Assembly: GCF_002435945.1 (NCBI RefSeq)
Contig: NZ_DIXC01000014.1
Location: 1-64,000 of the forward strand
DNA: 64,000 nt
Reading direction: 5' to 3'
Source of the DNA: Mesotoga sp. UBA6090
GTDB taxonomy: Bacteria > Thermotogota > Thermotogae > Petrotogales > Kosmotogaceae
In this document: in pieces, positions 1 through 7,716 of the stretch
How positions within the stretch are numbered: the first letter of the stretch is position 1
Layout of the letters: each line of letters begins with the position of its first letter
Notes under the pieces: generated by a model
Databases searched by the model: none
The model's input: the letters and a program-made list of their open reading frames with translations, nothing else
Told to the model about the DNA's origin: nothing
Translations under genes and position numbers: made by a program

Positions 1-27
1 ATAAAGATAGAGCTTGAGGAGGATTAA
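1..27 (+). CDS. 3' end of an upstream gene, possibly dnaX
   Basis: The first eight codons of frame 1 read IKIELEED and end in TAA at 25-27, whose last A is also the A of the next ATG. This TAATG junction and the SD sequence inside the coding end suggest translational coupling to ybaB. In many bacteria ybaB follows dnaX (DNA polymerase III gamma/tau), so dnaX is the natural guess, but eight codons cannot prove it. Confidence 0.4.
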   Translation: MKIELEED

Positions 28-395
28 TGATGGCAAAGAAATTCAGGGGCCTGGGTGGTAGAAACTACGGTGGTTCGAAAAAGGGTTCCAATATGGGTGA
101 ACTTCTGAAACAAGCCCAGAAGGCACAGGAAGAAATGGAGAATCTTGAAGATACTTTCAAGACAATTGAGGTTGCTGCTTCAGCCGGCGGCGGTGCAATA
201 AATGTTGTTGCGACTTGCGATTATCGTATCAAATCGATCGAAGTCGAGCCGGAGATAAGGGAAGAGGATTTTGAGATTATTCAAGATTTGATAATCGCGG
301 GAATAAATGAGGCATTGGCCGAGGTAACAAAGAGGAGAGACGAGGAAACAGCTCGAATCACAGGAGGACTCAATCTACCGGACAATATACTTTAG
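27..395 (+). CDS. YbaB/EbfC family nucleoid-associated protein
   Basis: Small DNA-binding protein of the YbaB/EbfC family, thought to bind DNA as a dimer and often linked to dnaX-recR. The 122 residues have a basic, glycine-rich start, then the family core: a coiled helix (about 27-50, LLKQAQKAQEEME), a sheet with a GGGAI turn (about 53-60) and the conserved ending DLIIAGINEALAEV. AGGAGG at 17-22 serves either ATG 27 or ATG 30; I keep 27 because it overlaps the previous stop. The N-terminal extension (GLGGRNYGG) is slightly longer than usual. gap follows after 12 bases. Confidence 0.9.
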   Translation: MMAKKFRGLGGRNYGGSKKGSNMGELLKQAQKAQEEMENLEDTFKTIEVAASAGGGAINVVATCDYRIKSIEVEPEIREEDFEIIQDLIIAGINEALAEVTKRRDEETARITGGLNLPDNIL

Positions 396-407
396 GAGGT
401 GTAACAG

Positions 408-1403
408 ATGCACAGATTAGCAATCAACGGTTTTGGGAGAATTGGCAGACTTGTTTTTAGAGAGATGGTGAAGCGCGGGGAATTTGAAATCGTTGCAATC
501 AATGATCTGACAGATTCCGCAACTCTTGCTCATCTTCTCAAATATGATTCAGTTCACGGAAGGTTCAAAGGTTCAGTAGAGGCTAAAGAAGGAGCTATTA
601 TAGTAAATGGCAAAGAAGTCAAAGTCTTCTCCGAAAAGAATCCTGCGAATCTTCCCTGGAAAGATCTCGGTGTCGAACTGGTAATTGAGGCTACCGGAGT
701 TTTCAGAAATAGAGAGAAAACCATGCCTCATATCGATGCGGGAGCGAAGAAGGTCTTGATCACTGCACCTGCAAAGGGTGAAGTGGATGCCACAATCGTT
801 CTCGGAGTTAACGACGATGTACTTAAACCAGAAATGAAGATCGTATCTAATGCATCCTGTACGACCAACTCGATAGCTCCAATCATCAAGATTCTAAACG
901 ACAATTTCAAGATTCAGAAAGGTTACCTTACCACCGTTCACGCATATACAAACGACCAGAGAATTCTGGATCTTCCGCACAGCGATTTGAGGAGGGCCAG
1001 AGCTGCTGCCGCCAATACGATCCCCACCTCGACTGGAGCTGCAAAGGCTGTAGGCTTGGTTATCCCAGAGCTCAAGGGCAAGCTGGATGGAATTGCCATG
1101 AGAGTTCCTGTGACGGACGGTTCAATAACAGATCTTACGGTGGTCCTGGAGAAAGAAACCACTGCCCAGGAAGTCAATGCCCTTGTAAAGAATGCCGCAG
1201 AAACCGGACTCAAGGGAATTGTTGAATATACTGAAGAAGAACTGGTTTCTTCAGACATCGTGGGGACGACCGTTTCCTCGGTATTCGACAGTAATTTGAC
1301 GGCAGCGATGGGCAACTTGCTGAAAGTCTGCGCCTGGTACGACAACGAATATGGCTATTCTTGCAGGGTAGTCGATCTGGCCAAGATAATGATGGAGATG
1401 TGA
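408..1403 (+). CDS. gap: glyceraldehyde-3-phosphate dehydrogenase
   Basis: Catalyses oxidative phosphorylation of glyceraldehyde 3-phosphate to 1,3-bisphosphoglycerate with NAD in the cytoplasm. The 331 residues show the Rossmann start NGFGRIGR (7-14), the catalytic motif SNASCTTN with Cys151, and the conserved C-terminal WYDNEYGYS. Length is normal for the family. The start ATG has AGGAGGTG a few bases upstream. It precedes the pgk-tpi fusion, as in Thermotoga, with a hairpin and T run between them that could lower readthrough. Confidence 0.97.
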   Translation: MHRLAINGFGRIGRLVFREMVKRGEFEIVAINDLTDSATLAHLLKYDSVHGRFKGSVEAKEGAIIVNGKEVKVFSEKNPANLPWKDLGVELVIEATGVFRNREKTMPHIDAGAKKVLITAPAKGEVDATIVLGVNDDVLKPEMKIVSNASCTTNSIAPIIKILNDNFKIQKGYLTTVHAYTNDQRILDLPHSDLRRARAAAANTIPTSTGAAKAVGLVIPELKGKLDGIAMRVPVTDGSITDLTVVLEKETTAQEVNALVKNAAETGLKGIVEYTEEELVSSDIVGTTVSSVFDSNLTAAMGNLLKVCAWYDNEYGYSCRVVDLAKIMMEM

Positions 1404-1420
1404 TTCTGAGGATAATTCGA

Positions 1421-1442
1421 CGGGGCCTTCAGGCCCCGTTTT
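1421..1442 (+). terminator. hairpin with T run between gap and pgk-tpi
   Basis: A perfect 7-bp GC-rich stem (cggggcc / ggccccg, 1421-1427 and 1432-1438) with loop ttca is followed by TTTTA. It sits 18 bases after the gap stop and 22 before the pgk start. This may partly terminate transcription or protect the 3' end of gap mRNA. The same stem recurs at 48027. Confidence 0.75.
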
Positions 1443-1464
1443 ACTGAGAAAAGGAGGATTAAGA

Positions 1465-3432
1465 ATGTCTAAGACCCTAACTCTTAGAGACGTTGATTTG
1501 AGTGGAAAAAGGGTACTTGTCAGAGTGGATTTCAATGTGCCTCTGAATAAAGAAACTGGCGAAGTAAGTGACGATACTAGAATTAAGGCCGCTTTACCCA
1601 CTATCGAATACATAGTAGAAAGAGGCGGGAAAGTAATTCTCGTTTCTCATTTGGGCAGACCCAAAGGAAAGAAAGATCCGAAGTACTCGTTGGAAAGAGT
1701 AGCTGAGAGGCTTAGATCACTAATTGGCAAACCAGTCCGATTCGTTCCCGATTGTGTCGGAGAAGCCGTGGAGAGAGCCGTTTCGGAGATGAACGATGGT
1801 GACATACTACTTCTGGAAAACGTTAGATTCTACCCCGAAGAAGAGAAGAACGACCCTGACTTCTCAAAAAAGCTCTCTTCGATCGCTGACATTCACGTAA
1901 ACGACGCTTTTGGTACCGCACACAGGAGTCACGCATCAAACGTTGGCGTGGCACGAAACTTGATCAGCGTACCCGGATTTCTTATGCAGAAAGAAATCGA
2001 GATGCTTGGAATGGCAATCGAAAGCCCGGAGCACCCATATGTCGTAATTCTCGGAGGCGCAAAGGTATCCGACAAGATTGGAGTCATAAGCAATCTTCTC
2101 GAAAAGGCCGACAGGATTCTTATTGGCGGTGCGATGATGTTTACATTCCTAAAAGCTTTGGGAAAGAGAGTTGGCGACTCTCTAGTTGAAGAAGACAAGA
2201 TAGATCTTGCTAAAGAGATTTTGAAAAAAGCCGAAAAGAAGAGTGTGGAGTTTGTTCTTCCAGTCGATACGATAATTTCCAGAGAAATTAAGGCCGGTAG
2301 TGAATCTAGGGTTGCCAGCCTGGAAGAAGGTGTGCCATCAGGTTGGAAAGGTCTTGATATTGGCCCATCAACAATCGAGCTTTTTGAAGGAAAGCTAAGC
2401 GATGCGAAGACCGTTGTTTGGAACGGACCCATGGGAGTCTTCGAAATTGACGATTTTGCGAAGGGTACGGAGTCAATTGCAAAGGCGCTGGCGTCTCTAA
2501 AGGACGCAGTCACCATAATTGGGGGAGGCGACAGTGCTGCTGCAATCAACAAGTTCGGACTTGCCGACAAGGTCTCCCATGTGTCTACTGGCGGAGGGGC
2601 GTCCCTTGAGATGCTGGAAGGAAAGGATATGCCAGGAATAAAGAGCCTCTCAACTGAGGGCCGTAAAAAAAAACGTAGAATAATGGTCGCGGGGAACTGG
2701 AAGATGAACAAATCCCCCGATGAGTCACGAATGTTTGCGGGGTTCCTTGCTTCCTCAATCGGAAATGAGAAAGCCGTAGATGTTGTTGTTTTTCCAGCTA
2801 CTATATCGGTTCCGGGAGTGGCCGATATCCTGAAAGATACTACAATAAAGTTTGGAGTACAGAATATCTATCCGGCTGACAGCGGGGCCTTCACGGGAGA
2901 AATCTCAGTGCCGATGCTCGCGGATCTAGGAGTAGAGTACGTGCTTGTCGGACACTCCGAGCGCAGGCATATCTTCGGCGAAACCAGTGAGATGACCAAC
3001 GAAAAGATCAAAGCGGTTCTTAAAGGCGGCCTCATCCCCGTCTTCTGTGTGGGAGAAACGCTGGAAGAGCGAGAATCGGGAAGAACAAACGAAGTTCTTG
3101 AGGAGCAGATCAGCAAGGGCTTTGCTGGGCTTGATAAGAAGGAAGCAGAAAGAGTAATTATTGCCTACGAACCGGTGTGGGCTATCGGGACTGGAGTTGT
3201 GGCCACACCTGAACAGGCCGAAGATACTATGAAATTTGTCAGGGATCTCGTCTCTTCTCTATACGATAATGACCTGTCAGAGAGAATTCGGATCCTGTAT
3301 GGCGGAAGCATCAAACCCGATAACTTCGAGGCTCTGATTGCTATGGAGAACATTGACGGTGGGTTAGTTGGGGGAGCCAGTCTGCTGGAAAGCTTCGTAC
3401 AGCTGGTTGCCATCGCCGAGTATCACGCTTGA
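1465..3432 (+). CDS. pgk-tpi: bifunctional phosphoglycerate kinase / triosephosphate isomerase fusion
   Basis: One 655-residue chain carries two glycolytic enzymes. Residues 1 to about 398 are phosphoglycerate kinase (substrate motif RVDFNVPL, then GGAKVSDKI and the nucleotide-site GGGDSAAAI). Residues from about 405 are triosephosphate isomerase: NWKMNK near 411, catalytic His in GHSERR near 495, catalytic Glu in YEPVWAIGTG near 568, and phosphate-binding YGGSIKP. The PGK-TIM fusion is known from Thermotoga maritima, where free PGK is also found. The junction is a basic linker (RKKKRR) encoded over nine consecutive A bases, described separately. The start is ATG 1465 with AGGAGG upstream; a terminator follows. 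Confidence 0.97.
   Translation: MSKTLTLRDVDLSGKRVLVRVDFNVPLNKETGEVSDDTRIKAALPTIEYIVERGGKVILVSHLGRPKGKKDPKYSLERVAERLRSLIGKPVRFVPDCVGEAVERAVSEMNDGDILLLENVRFYPEEEKNDPDFSKKLSSIADIHVNDAFGTAHRSHASNVGVARNLISVPGFLMQKEIEMLGMAIESPEHPYVVILGGAKVSDKIGVISNLLEKADRILIGGAMMFTFLKALGKRVGDSLVEEDKIDLAKEILKKAEKKSVEFVLPVDTIISREIKAGSESRVASLEEGVPSGWKGLDIGPSTIELFEGKLSDAKTVVWNGPMGVFEIDDFAKGTESIAKALASLKDAVTIIGGGDSAAAINKFGLADKVSHVSTGGGASLEMLEGKDMPGIKSLSTEGRKKKRRIMVAGNWKMNKSPDESRMFAGFLASSIGNEKAVDVVVFPATISVPGVADILKDTTIKFGVQNIYPADSGAFTGEISVPMLADLGVEYVLVGHSERRHIFGETSEMTNEKIKAVLKGGLIPVFCVGETLEERESGRTNEVLEEQISKGFAGLDKKEAERVIIAYEPVWAIGTGVVATPEQAEDTMKFVRDLVSSLYDNDLSERIRILYGGSIKPDNFEALIAMENIDGGLVGGASLLESFVQLVAIAEYHA
2665..2673 (+). 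promoter_or_regulatory. A9 slippery run at the PGK/TIM junction
   Basis: Nine A bases (2665-2673) encode Lys401-403 exactly between the two domains. A -1 slip meets TAG at 2676-2678 after one codon, and a +1 slip meets TAA at 2681-2683 after two codons. Either would release free PGK of about 404-405 residues. GAGGG at 2656-2660, just upstream, could act as an SD-like stimulator. That slippage actually occurs is inferred from the layout and from the known coexistence of free PGK and fusion in T. maritima. Confidence 0.6.
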
Positions 3433-3448
3433 TTACACAGATTTGACG

Positions 3449-3483
3449 GCCGCCCGTCAGGCGGCTGTTTCGTTTTCTTTCTT
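3449..3483 (+). terminator. terminator after pgk-tpi
   Basis: Perfect 6-bp stem gccgcc/ggcggc (3449-3454 and 3460-3465) with loop cgtca, followed by a T-rich tail to 3483. It closes the gap/pgk-tpi unit. Confidence 0.85.
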
Positions 3484-3491
3484 AGCCGAGG

Positions 3492-3500
3492 TGTTATAAT
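3492..3500 (+). promoter_or_regulatory. extended -10 promoter of the zapA-murI-whiA operon
   Basis: TG-T-TATAAT (TG 3492-3493, TATAAT 3495-3500) lies right after the terminator and just before the next SD at 3509. No good -35 is seen at the right distance, as expected of an extended -10 promoter. The leader would be very short. Confidence 0.6.
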
Positions 3501-3522
3501 CTCAAAATAGGAGGTGTCGTTC

Positions 3523-3759
3523 TTGGATAGCTATCAGGAGCTTGAACTTGTCATAGACAAGATGGTGGAGGAATTCAACCGCCTTAGAAAAGAAAACGAA
3601 CAGCTCTGGAAGCAGGTTGAAGCCGCACAGAGAAAGGTGGAAGAGTCTGAGCTCAGAATCCGGGAACTTGAACTCCGTCTCGAAAGTGAATCAAGGACAA
3701 TCTCCTCACTTATAAAGAGAGTCAGAGGCAGCCTCGTTGAAGACAGCAAGAAAGCATAA
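3523..3759 (+). CDS. small coiled-coil protein, possible ZapB-like division factor
   Basis: About 78 residues, almost entirely one predicted coiled coil rich in E, R and L. TTG 3523 is preferred because AGGAGGTG at 3509-3516 lies six bases upstream; the in-frame GTG 3514 is inside that SD. It is followed after 11 bases by a ZapA-like gene. Position and architecture suggest a partner of the division ring, but low-complexity helices prevent a family assignment. Confidence 0.7.
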   Translation: MDSYQELELVIDKMVEEFNRLRKENEQLWKQVEAAQRKVEESELRIRELELRLESESRTISSLIKRVRGSLVEDSKKA

Positions 3760-3770
3760 GGAGTCGAGCC

Positions 3771-4052
3771 ATGAAGCGATCAGTCTCACTTGAGCTTGGA
3801 GAAAAGAAGTATACTTTTATTACGAGTGATCCACAAGAGCTCGTGGATCAAGTCTTTTCTAAGATCACGGAAATGTACGATTCATTAAAAAAGAACGAAG
3901 AAGAGATTGGCTATGAAAAAGTGCTCGTGGGGATTTCGGTGAATCTTGCGCACGACCTTGTGAGAAGTCAGAATGAACTGCTAAGGCTTAAAGCAAAATA
4001 CGAAGAGGTTCTTTCAGAATACTTCCAGGGACGTGACGAGGTTGAGAAATAG
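3771..4052 (+). CDS. ZapA-like cell division protein
   Basis: The 93-residue protein begins with a short beta-rich head (SLELGEKKYTFITSD) and continues as one long helix, the ZapA pattern. Members bind and bundle FtsZ at midcell. The phrase VGISVNLAHDLVRSQ near the middle is typical of the domain. The ATG follows GGAGTCG. The 3' end overlaps the proposed murI start by 20 bases, which implies translational coupling. Confidence 0.75.
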   Translation: MKRSVSLELGEKKYTFITSDPQELVDQVFSKITEMYDSLKKNEEEIGYEKVLVGISVNLAHDLVRSQNELLRLKAKYEEVLSEYFQGRDEVEK

Positions 4053-4863
4053 GTTAAGGATAGGGATCTTCGATTCGGGAATAGGTGGCCTTACGGTTTT
4101 GAAAAGGTTATTGGAGGCTTTCCCTGAAGGAGTGAGTTTTCACTATTTCGCTGATACAGCAAGGGTTCCGTATGGTTCAAAGCCAGTTGAAACACTTCAA
4201 AGATACTTAAGAGAGATCTTCAATTTCTTTTCGCAGCTGAATGTCGATGCAATCCTTACTGCTTGCAACACTTCCGATTCCATACTCTCTCAAAGAGAGA
4301 AATCAGAACTCAGTGTTCCTTACTTCAGTATAATTGATCCCACAGTGAGGATTCTTGGAGAATCAGCCCCGGGAGAATCGACTGTCGCAGTTATTGCAAC
4401 CGAAAACACTGTGAAAAGATCGCTTTATTTGAGACGGCTCTTCCGCTATGAGAATCTTACCACTATTGTTCAGAGGGCATGTCCGCTTTTCGTCCCCTTA
4501 ATAGAAGAGGGTATCTGGGAAGGCGAAATTGTCGATTCCATCGTAAAGTATTATTTGACTGATCTTGCAAGAACTGAACCAGACTTTCTGATACTTGGAT
4601 GCACTCACTATCCGCTAATCAGAAAATCAATCGAAGCCTTTCTGCCTTCAAAAACTAGAATAGTTGATCCCGCGGAGTATATTGTTAGTGATTTCGCTGA
4701 TTGGGCAGAAATCTCATCAACCGAACCATCTACGGTCGACTATTACGTAAGTGGAAATATTTGGTTTTTCCAGGAAATTCTGAAGAGGTATCTTCGAAAA
4801 GCGGAGAATGTGCGAAGCGTTGATCTAACCTTTACGGGGATAACTCTGAAGGAAAGTATTTAA
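4033..4863 (+). CDS. murI: glutamate racemase
   Basis: Interconverts L- and D-glutamate for peptidoglycan synthesis. Family signatures are present: IGIFDSGIGGLTV at the N-terminus, ADTARVPYGSK, catalytic cysteine 78 in ACNTSDS, and catalytic cysteine 190 in GCTHYPL, each about where expected in a protein of about 270 residues. The start is unsure: GTG 4033 or TTG 4042, neither with a strong SD, both inside the end of zapA. yvcK starts directly afterwards. Confidence 0.92.
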   Translation: MTRLRNRLRIGIFDSGIGGLTVLKRLLEAFPEGVSFHYFADTARVPYGSKPVETLQRYLREIFNFFSQLNVDAILTACNTSDSILSQREKSELSVPYFSIIDPTVRILGESAPGESTVAVIATENTVKRSLYLRRLFRYENLTTIVQRACPLFVPLIEEGIWEGEIVDSIVKYYLTDLARTEPDFLILGCTHYPLIRKSIEAFLPSKTRIVDPAEYIVSDFADWAEISSTEPSTVDYYVSGNIWFFQEILKRYLRKAENVRSVDLTFTGITLKESI

Positions 4864-4864
4864 T

Positions 4865-5827
4865 ATGAGCAGAACAGTTCTGATAGGAGGAGGCACAGGT
4901 CTCTCAACTTTCGCGAGAGTAATGAAGGATTTTGACTCTTCCCTCACCCTGGTTGTTGCAGTAACCGATGATGGAGGAAGTTCGGGGATTATTAGAGAAG
5001 CCATGTTAATGCCTCCGCCGGGAGATGTCAGGAATAACATAATTGCCCTGGCCGATGACGAAGAGCTTCTGACTAAGGTCTTTTCATACAGATTCAAGGC
5101 CCCTTCAATGGACGGTCATTCTATTGGAAACATAATAATCGCCGGCCTTACTGAGATGTATGAAAGTTTTCCAGAGGCCGTCGTGGCAGCGTCAAAGATG
5201 CTAAACATAAAAGGCAGGGTTTTGCCGGTCGCCGATGATCTCGTTCATCTCGTGGCGGTGCTCGACAACGGATCAATTATAAAAGGAGAGTCAAAGATTT
5301 CGTCAGTTGGAAAAAGAGTGAGAAGAATATTTCTTGACAAGCCTGCCAGGGCTCTTCCAGAAGTAATAGATGCAATAGTATCTGCCGAAACGATAATGGT
5401 TGGCCCCGGGAGCATTCTCACCAGTGTTGTTCCTAATTTTCTTGTTTCCGGTGTTCGAGAGGCATTCAGAAAATCAAGAGGAAGAAAGATATATATCTGC
5501 AATATAATGACTCAGCCCGGTGAGTCCGAAGGTTTCTCTCTAGGCGATCACGTAGAGGTTGTGGAAGATTATTGCGGGGAAGCCTTTGACATGATTTTTT
5601 GGACGGAAGTGAGAGGCGTCGAGACTTCGGTTCTAAACAGGTATAAGGAGAGAGGCTCCTCACCGGTCGAGAACGACATGCTTTTCGACAAACGAGTGAA
5701 GGTAATCGACGGAGTTACGACAGCGCTAATAGACGACGGAAGAACACGTCTCGTCGTGCGGCACTCCAGGAACAGCATCTTGTCTATTCTTGATGAATTG
5801 TGTTTATTGGGAGAGAGCAAGATTTGA
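4865..5827 (+). CDS. yvcK: YvcK/CofD-like protein (gluconeogenesis factor family)
   Basis: 320 residues with the family's opening nucleotide-binding motif GGGTGLSTFARV, then AVTDDGGSSG and PPGDVRNNI, and later GPGSILTSVVPN. In Bacillus, YvcK supports growth on gluconeogenic carbon and cell-wall morphogenesis and binds UDP-sugars. The usual bacterial order is rapZ-yvcK-whiA; here rapZ is missing and murI precedes. The start ATG is at 4865, right after the murI stop. The TGA overlaps the whiA TTG start. Confidence 0.92.
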   Translation: MSRTVLIGGGTGLSTFARVMKDFDSSLTLVVAVTDDGGSSGIIREAMLMPPPGDVRNNIIALADDEELLTKVFSYRFKAPSMDGHSIGNIIIAGLTEMYESFPEAVVAASKMLNIKGRVLPVADDLVHLVAVLDNGSIIKGESKISSVGKRVRRIFLDKPARALPEVIDAIVSAETIMVGPGSILTSVVPNFLVSGVREAFRKSRGRKIYICNIMTQPGESEGFSLGDHVEVVEDYCGEAFDMIFWTEVRGVETSVLNRYKERGSSPVENDMLFDKRVKVIDGVTTALIDDGRTRLVVRHSRNSILSILDELCLLGESKI

Positions 5828-6750
5828 GTTATGCCGATAAACTCAAAGAAGAGCTCTGCCATCTTCCCTTAGATGATCCGGCAGAATGTAGGTCTGAGTA
5901 TCTCGGGTTTGTCAAGTCAAGAGGAACTCTGAGACTGAGAGATAGCACGGCTTTCCTTGTCATCCCTCTTACGTCGATTACAAGTCTGAAAAGGCTGTTT
6001 CAGATAGCAAAGAGAATTTCTATCCCGATTTTCGAGACTCAAGTAATCGAAGAAATGCGGCTGGGCCGGAAGAGGGGCGGAGAGCTTAGCTTTCGTTTTG
6101 AAGAAGTCGAGGAGTTCCTTCGCAGAAGTGGGATTTCTGTCAGAGACGATTCCATTCCAAAACCGGTAAGAGAAGATCCCGTTTATTTCGGTGCGTTTCT
6201 CAGAGGTTTGTATCTGGCTGGCGGGTCAGTCGTTGACCCCTCAAAAGAGTATCATTTAGAGATAACTCTGGATACGACAGAAGCATTCGTAAATTCACTG
6301 AGAATCTATATTGCTGAAAATTTCAACATAAAGGTCGGTGTTGTGAAGGTTAGGGAGAAATACAAGGCGTATGTGAAATCGTCACTTGACCTAATAGAGC
6401 TACTTTCCCTGATGGGTGGCAAGAGGACTGTAACGAGGCTTTCGAGCGCTGTAGAAGTTAGAAAGATCAGAAGTGATGTGAGCAGAACGCTGAATTTTCT
6501 TACGGCTAACGCAAACAAATCAGGGCAGGCTATGGCGAAACACGTGAAGGCAATAAGAATTATCGATAAGAAACTCGGAATTGACAGACTCGACGAGGAT
6601 CTTCGACAGATCGCCATTCTCCGGATGGAGAACGAAGACCTCAATCTGAGAGAACTTGGCGAAATAATGAATCCGCCAATGAGTAAGTCAGCAGTATATA
6701 ATAGGTTGAAAAAGCTTATGGCATTAGCCGAAGAGTTGGGAGATATTTAG
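5824..6750 (+). CDS. whiA: WhiA-like DNA-binding protein
   Basis: About 308 residues combining a degenerate LAGLIDADG-type fold (around YFGAFLRGLYLAGGSV) with a C-terminal helix-turn-helix (LRELGEIMNPPMSKSAVYNRLKKL). WhiA is a sporulation regulator in Streptomyces and affects division and chromosome segregation in Firmicutes. TTG 5824 is chosen because GGGAGAG lies about eight bases upstream and the TTGA junction overlaps the yvcK stop; a longer start at 5800 would lie inside yvcK without an SD. nrdR begins at the base after the stop. Confidence 0.9.
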   Translation: MSYADKLKEELCHLPLDDPAECRSEYLGFVKSRGTLRLRDSTAFLVIPLTSITSLKRLFQIAKRISIPIFETQVIEEMRLGRKRGGELSFRFEEVEEFLRRSGISVRDDSIPKPVREDPVYFGAFLRGLYLAGGSVVDPSKEYHLEITLDTTEAFVNSLRIYIAENFNIKVGVVKVREKYKAYVKSSLDLIELLSLMGGKRTVTRLSSAVEVRKIRSDVSRTLNFLTANANKSGQAMAKHVKAIRIIDKKLGIDRLDEDLRQIAILRMENEDLNLRELGEIMNPPMSKSAVYNRLKKLMALAEELGDI

Positions 6751-7212
6751 ATGAAATGTCCTTTTTGTGGTGGAGATTCTACAAGGGTTCTGGATTCTAG
6801 ACCGACCGATGAATCCACTTCCATTCGAAGAAGAAGGGAGTGCGAGAAGTGTGGCGCAAGATTCACTACCTATGAGAGGTATGAGAGACTTCCCTTCTTA
6901 GTGGTAAAAAAAGACGGCAGGAGGGAGAAATTCAGCAGGGAGAAACTTCTGAATGGACTGCTCAAAGCCTGTGAGAAGAGGCCAATATCTGTTGATACGG
7001 TCAATGCTATCGTTGATTCTGTAGAAAACGGGATTGTGAAGGCGGGGAAGCACGAAGTAATCTCAAGTGAAATCGGCGAGATGATAATGACTGAACTCAA
7101 GTCTCTGGACAGAGTTGCGTACGTTAGATTTGCATCTGTTTACAAAGAATTCAGGGACATAGACCATTTCATGGATATAATTGAGGAACTCAGGAACGAC
7201 AGAGATCGTTAG
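6751..7212 (+). CDS. nrdR: transcriptional repressor NrdR
   Basis: 153 residues, full length. An N-terminal zinc ribbon uses Cys3, Cys6, Cys31 and Cys34; an ATP-cone domain follows (about 46-136, starting PFLVVKKDGR). NrdR senses dATP/ATP and represses ribonucleotide reductase genes. No reductase gene is in the window, so its targets lie elsewhere. The ATG directly abuts the whiA stop. Confidence 0.96.
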   Translation: MKCPFCGGDSTRVLDSRPTDESTSIRRRRECEKCGARFTTYERYERLPFLVVKKDGRREKFSREKLLNGLLKACEKRPISVDTVNAIVDSVENGIVKAGKHEVISSEIGEMIMTELKSLDRVAYVRFASVYKEFRDIDHFMDIIEELRNDRDR

Positions 7213-7230
7213 AATGGAGGGATCCAGGTC

Positions 7231-7704
7231 GTGAAGAAAAAAGTCATTTACCTTACACAAGAAGGCTTCGACCGAATGAAAGAGGAGCTCGAGAGTCTTA
7301 GAAAGAAACTCATGTACGAAATTGCTGAAAGGATCAAGGAAGCCAGAGAGCTTGGCGATCTAAGTGAAAATAGTGAATACGATGAAGCAAAGAATGAACA
7401 GGGCAGAATCGATAGCAGAATAAAGCAGCTGGAAGAGATACTCAACAACGCTGAAATAATTGAGGACGACGGTGATCTGAGCACGGTCAAATTGGGATAT
7501 GTCGTTGAACTTCAGAACGTTGAGACAGGTGAGAAATCGCAGTTCAGAATCGTCAACGCTCAGGAAGCCAACATTTTTGAGGGAAAAATCAGTTCCGATT
7601 CTCCTATTGGACGGGGAATTCTGACGCGCAAAGTGGATGAATTGGTAAGGGTAAAAACCCCTGCGGGTTGGGCGAAGTACAAAATTCTTACCATCGGCAA
7701 GTGA
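7231..7704 (+). CDS. greA: transcription elongation factor GreA
   Basis: 157 residues with the N-terminal antiparallel coiled coil that enters the RNA polymerase secondary channel (ERIKEARELGDLSENSEY, with the acidic tip DLSENSEYDEAK) and the C-terminal FKBP-like domain ending SPIGRGILTRKVDE. It rescues backtracked polymerase by stimulating transcript cleavage. The start is GTG 7231 with GGAGGGA upstream. Confidence 0.95.
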   Translation: MKKKVIYLTQEGFDRMKEELESLRKKLMYEIAERIKEARELGDLSENSEYDEAKNEQGRIDSRIKQLEEILNNAEIIEDDGDLSTVKLGYVVELQNVETGEKSQFRIVNAQEANIFEGKISSDSPIGRGILTRKVDELVRVKTPAGWAKYKILTIGK

Positions 7705-7716
7705 TGGGGGTATTTT

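Noticed and set aside
1929..2711. 260-codon open frame on the minus strand inside pgk
   Set aside because: Serine- and proline-rich shadow frame exactly antisense to conserved PGK sequence; no SD and no family features.
2683..3432. Separate TIM gene starting at ATG 2683
   Set aside because: The nearest purine-rich stretch (2656-2660) is over 20 bases away, too far for an SD, and the frame is continuous with pgk, so a fusion is the simpler reading.
5824..6750. LAGLIDADG homing endonuclease or intein
   Set aside because: The fold pieces belong to WhiA, with its C-terminal HTH and the yvcK neighbour; catalytic acidic residues of homing enzymes are not evident.
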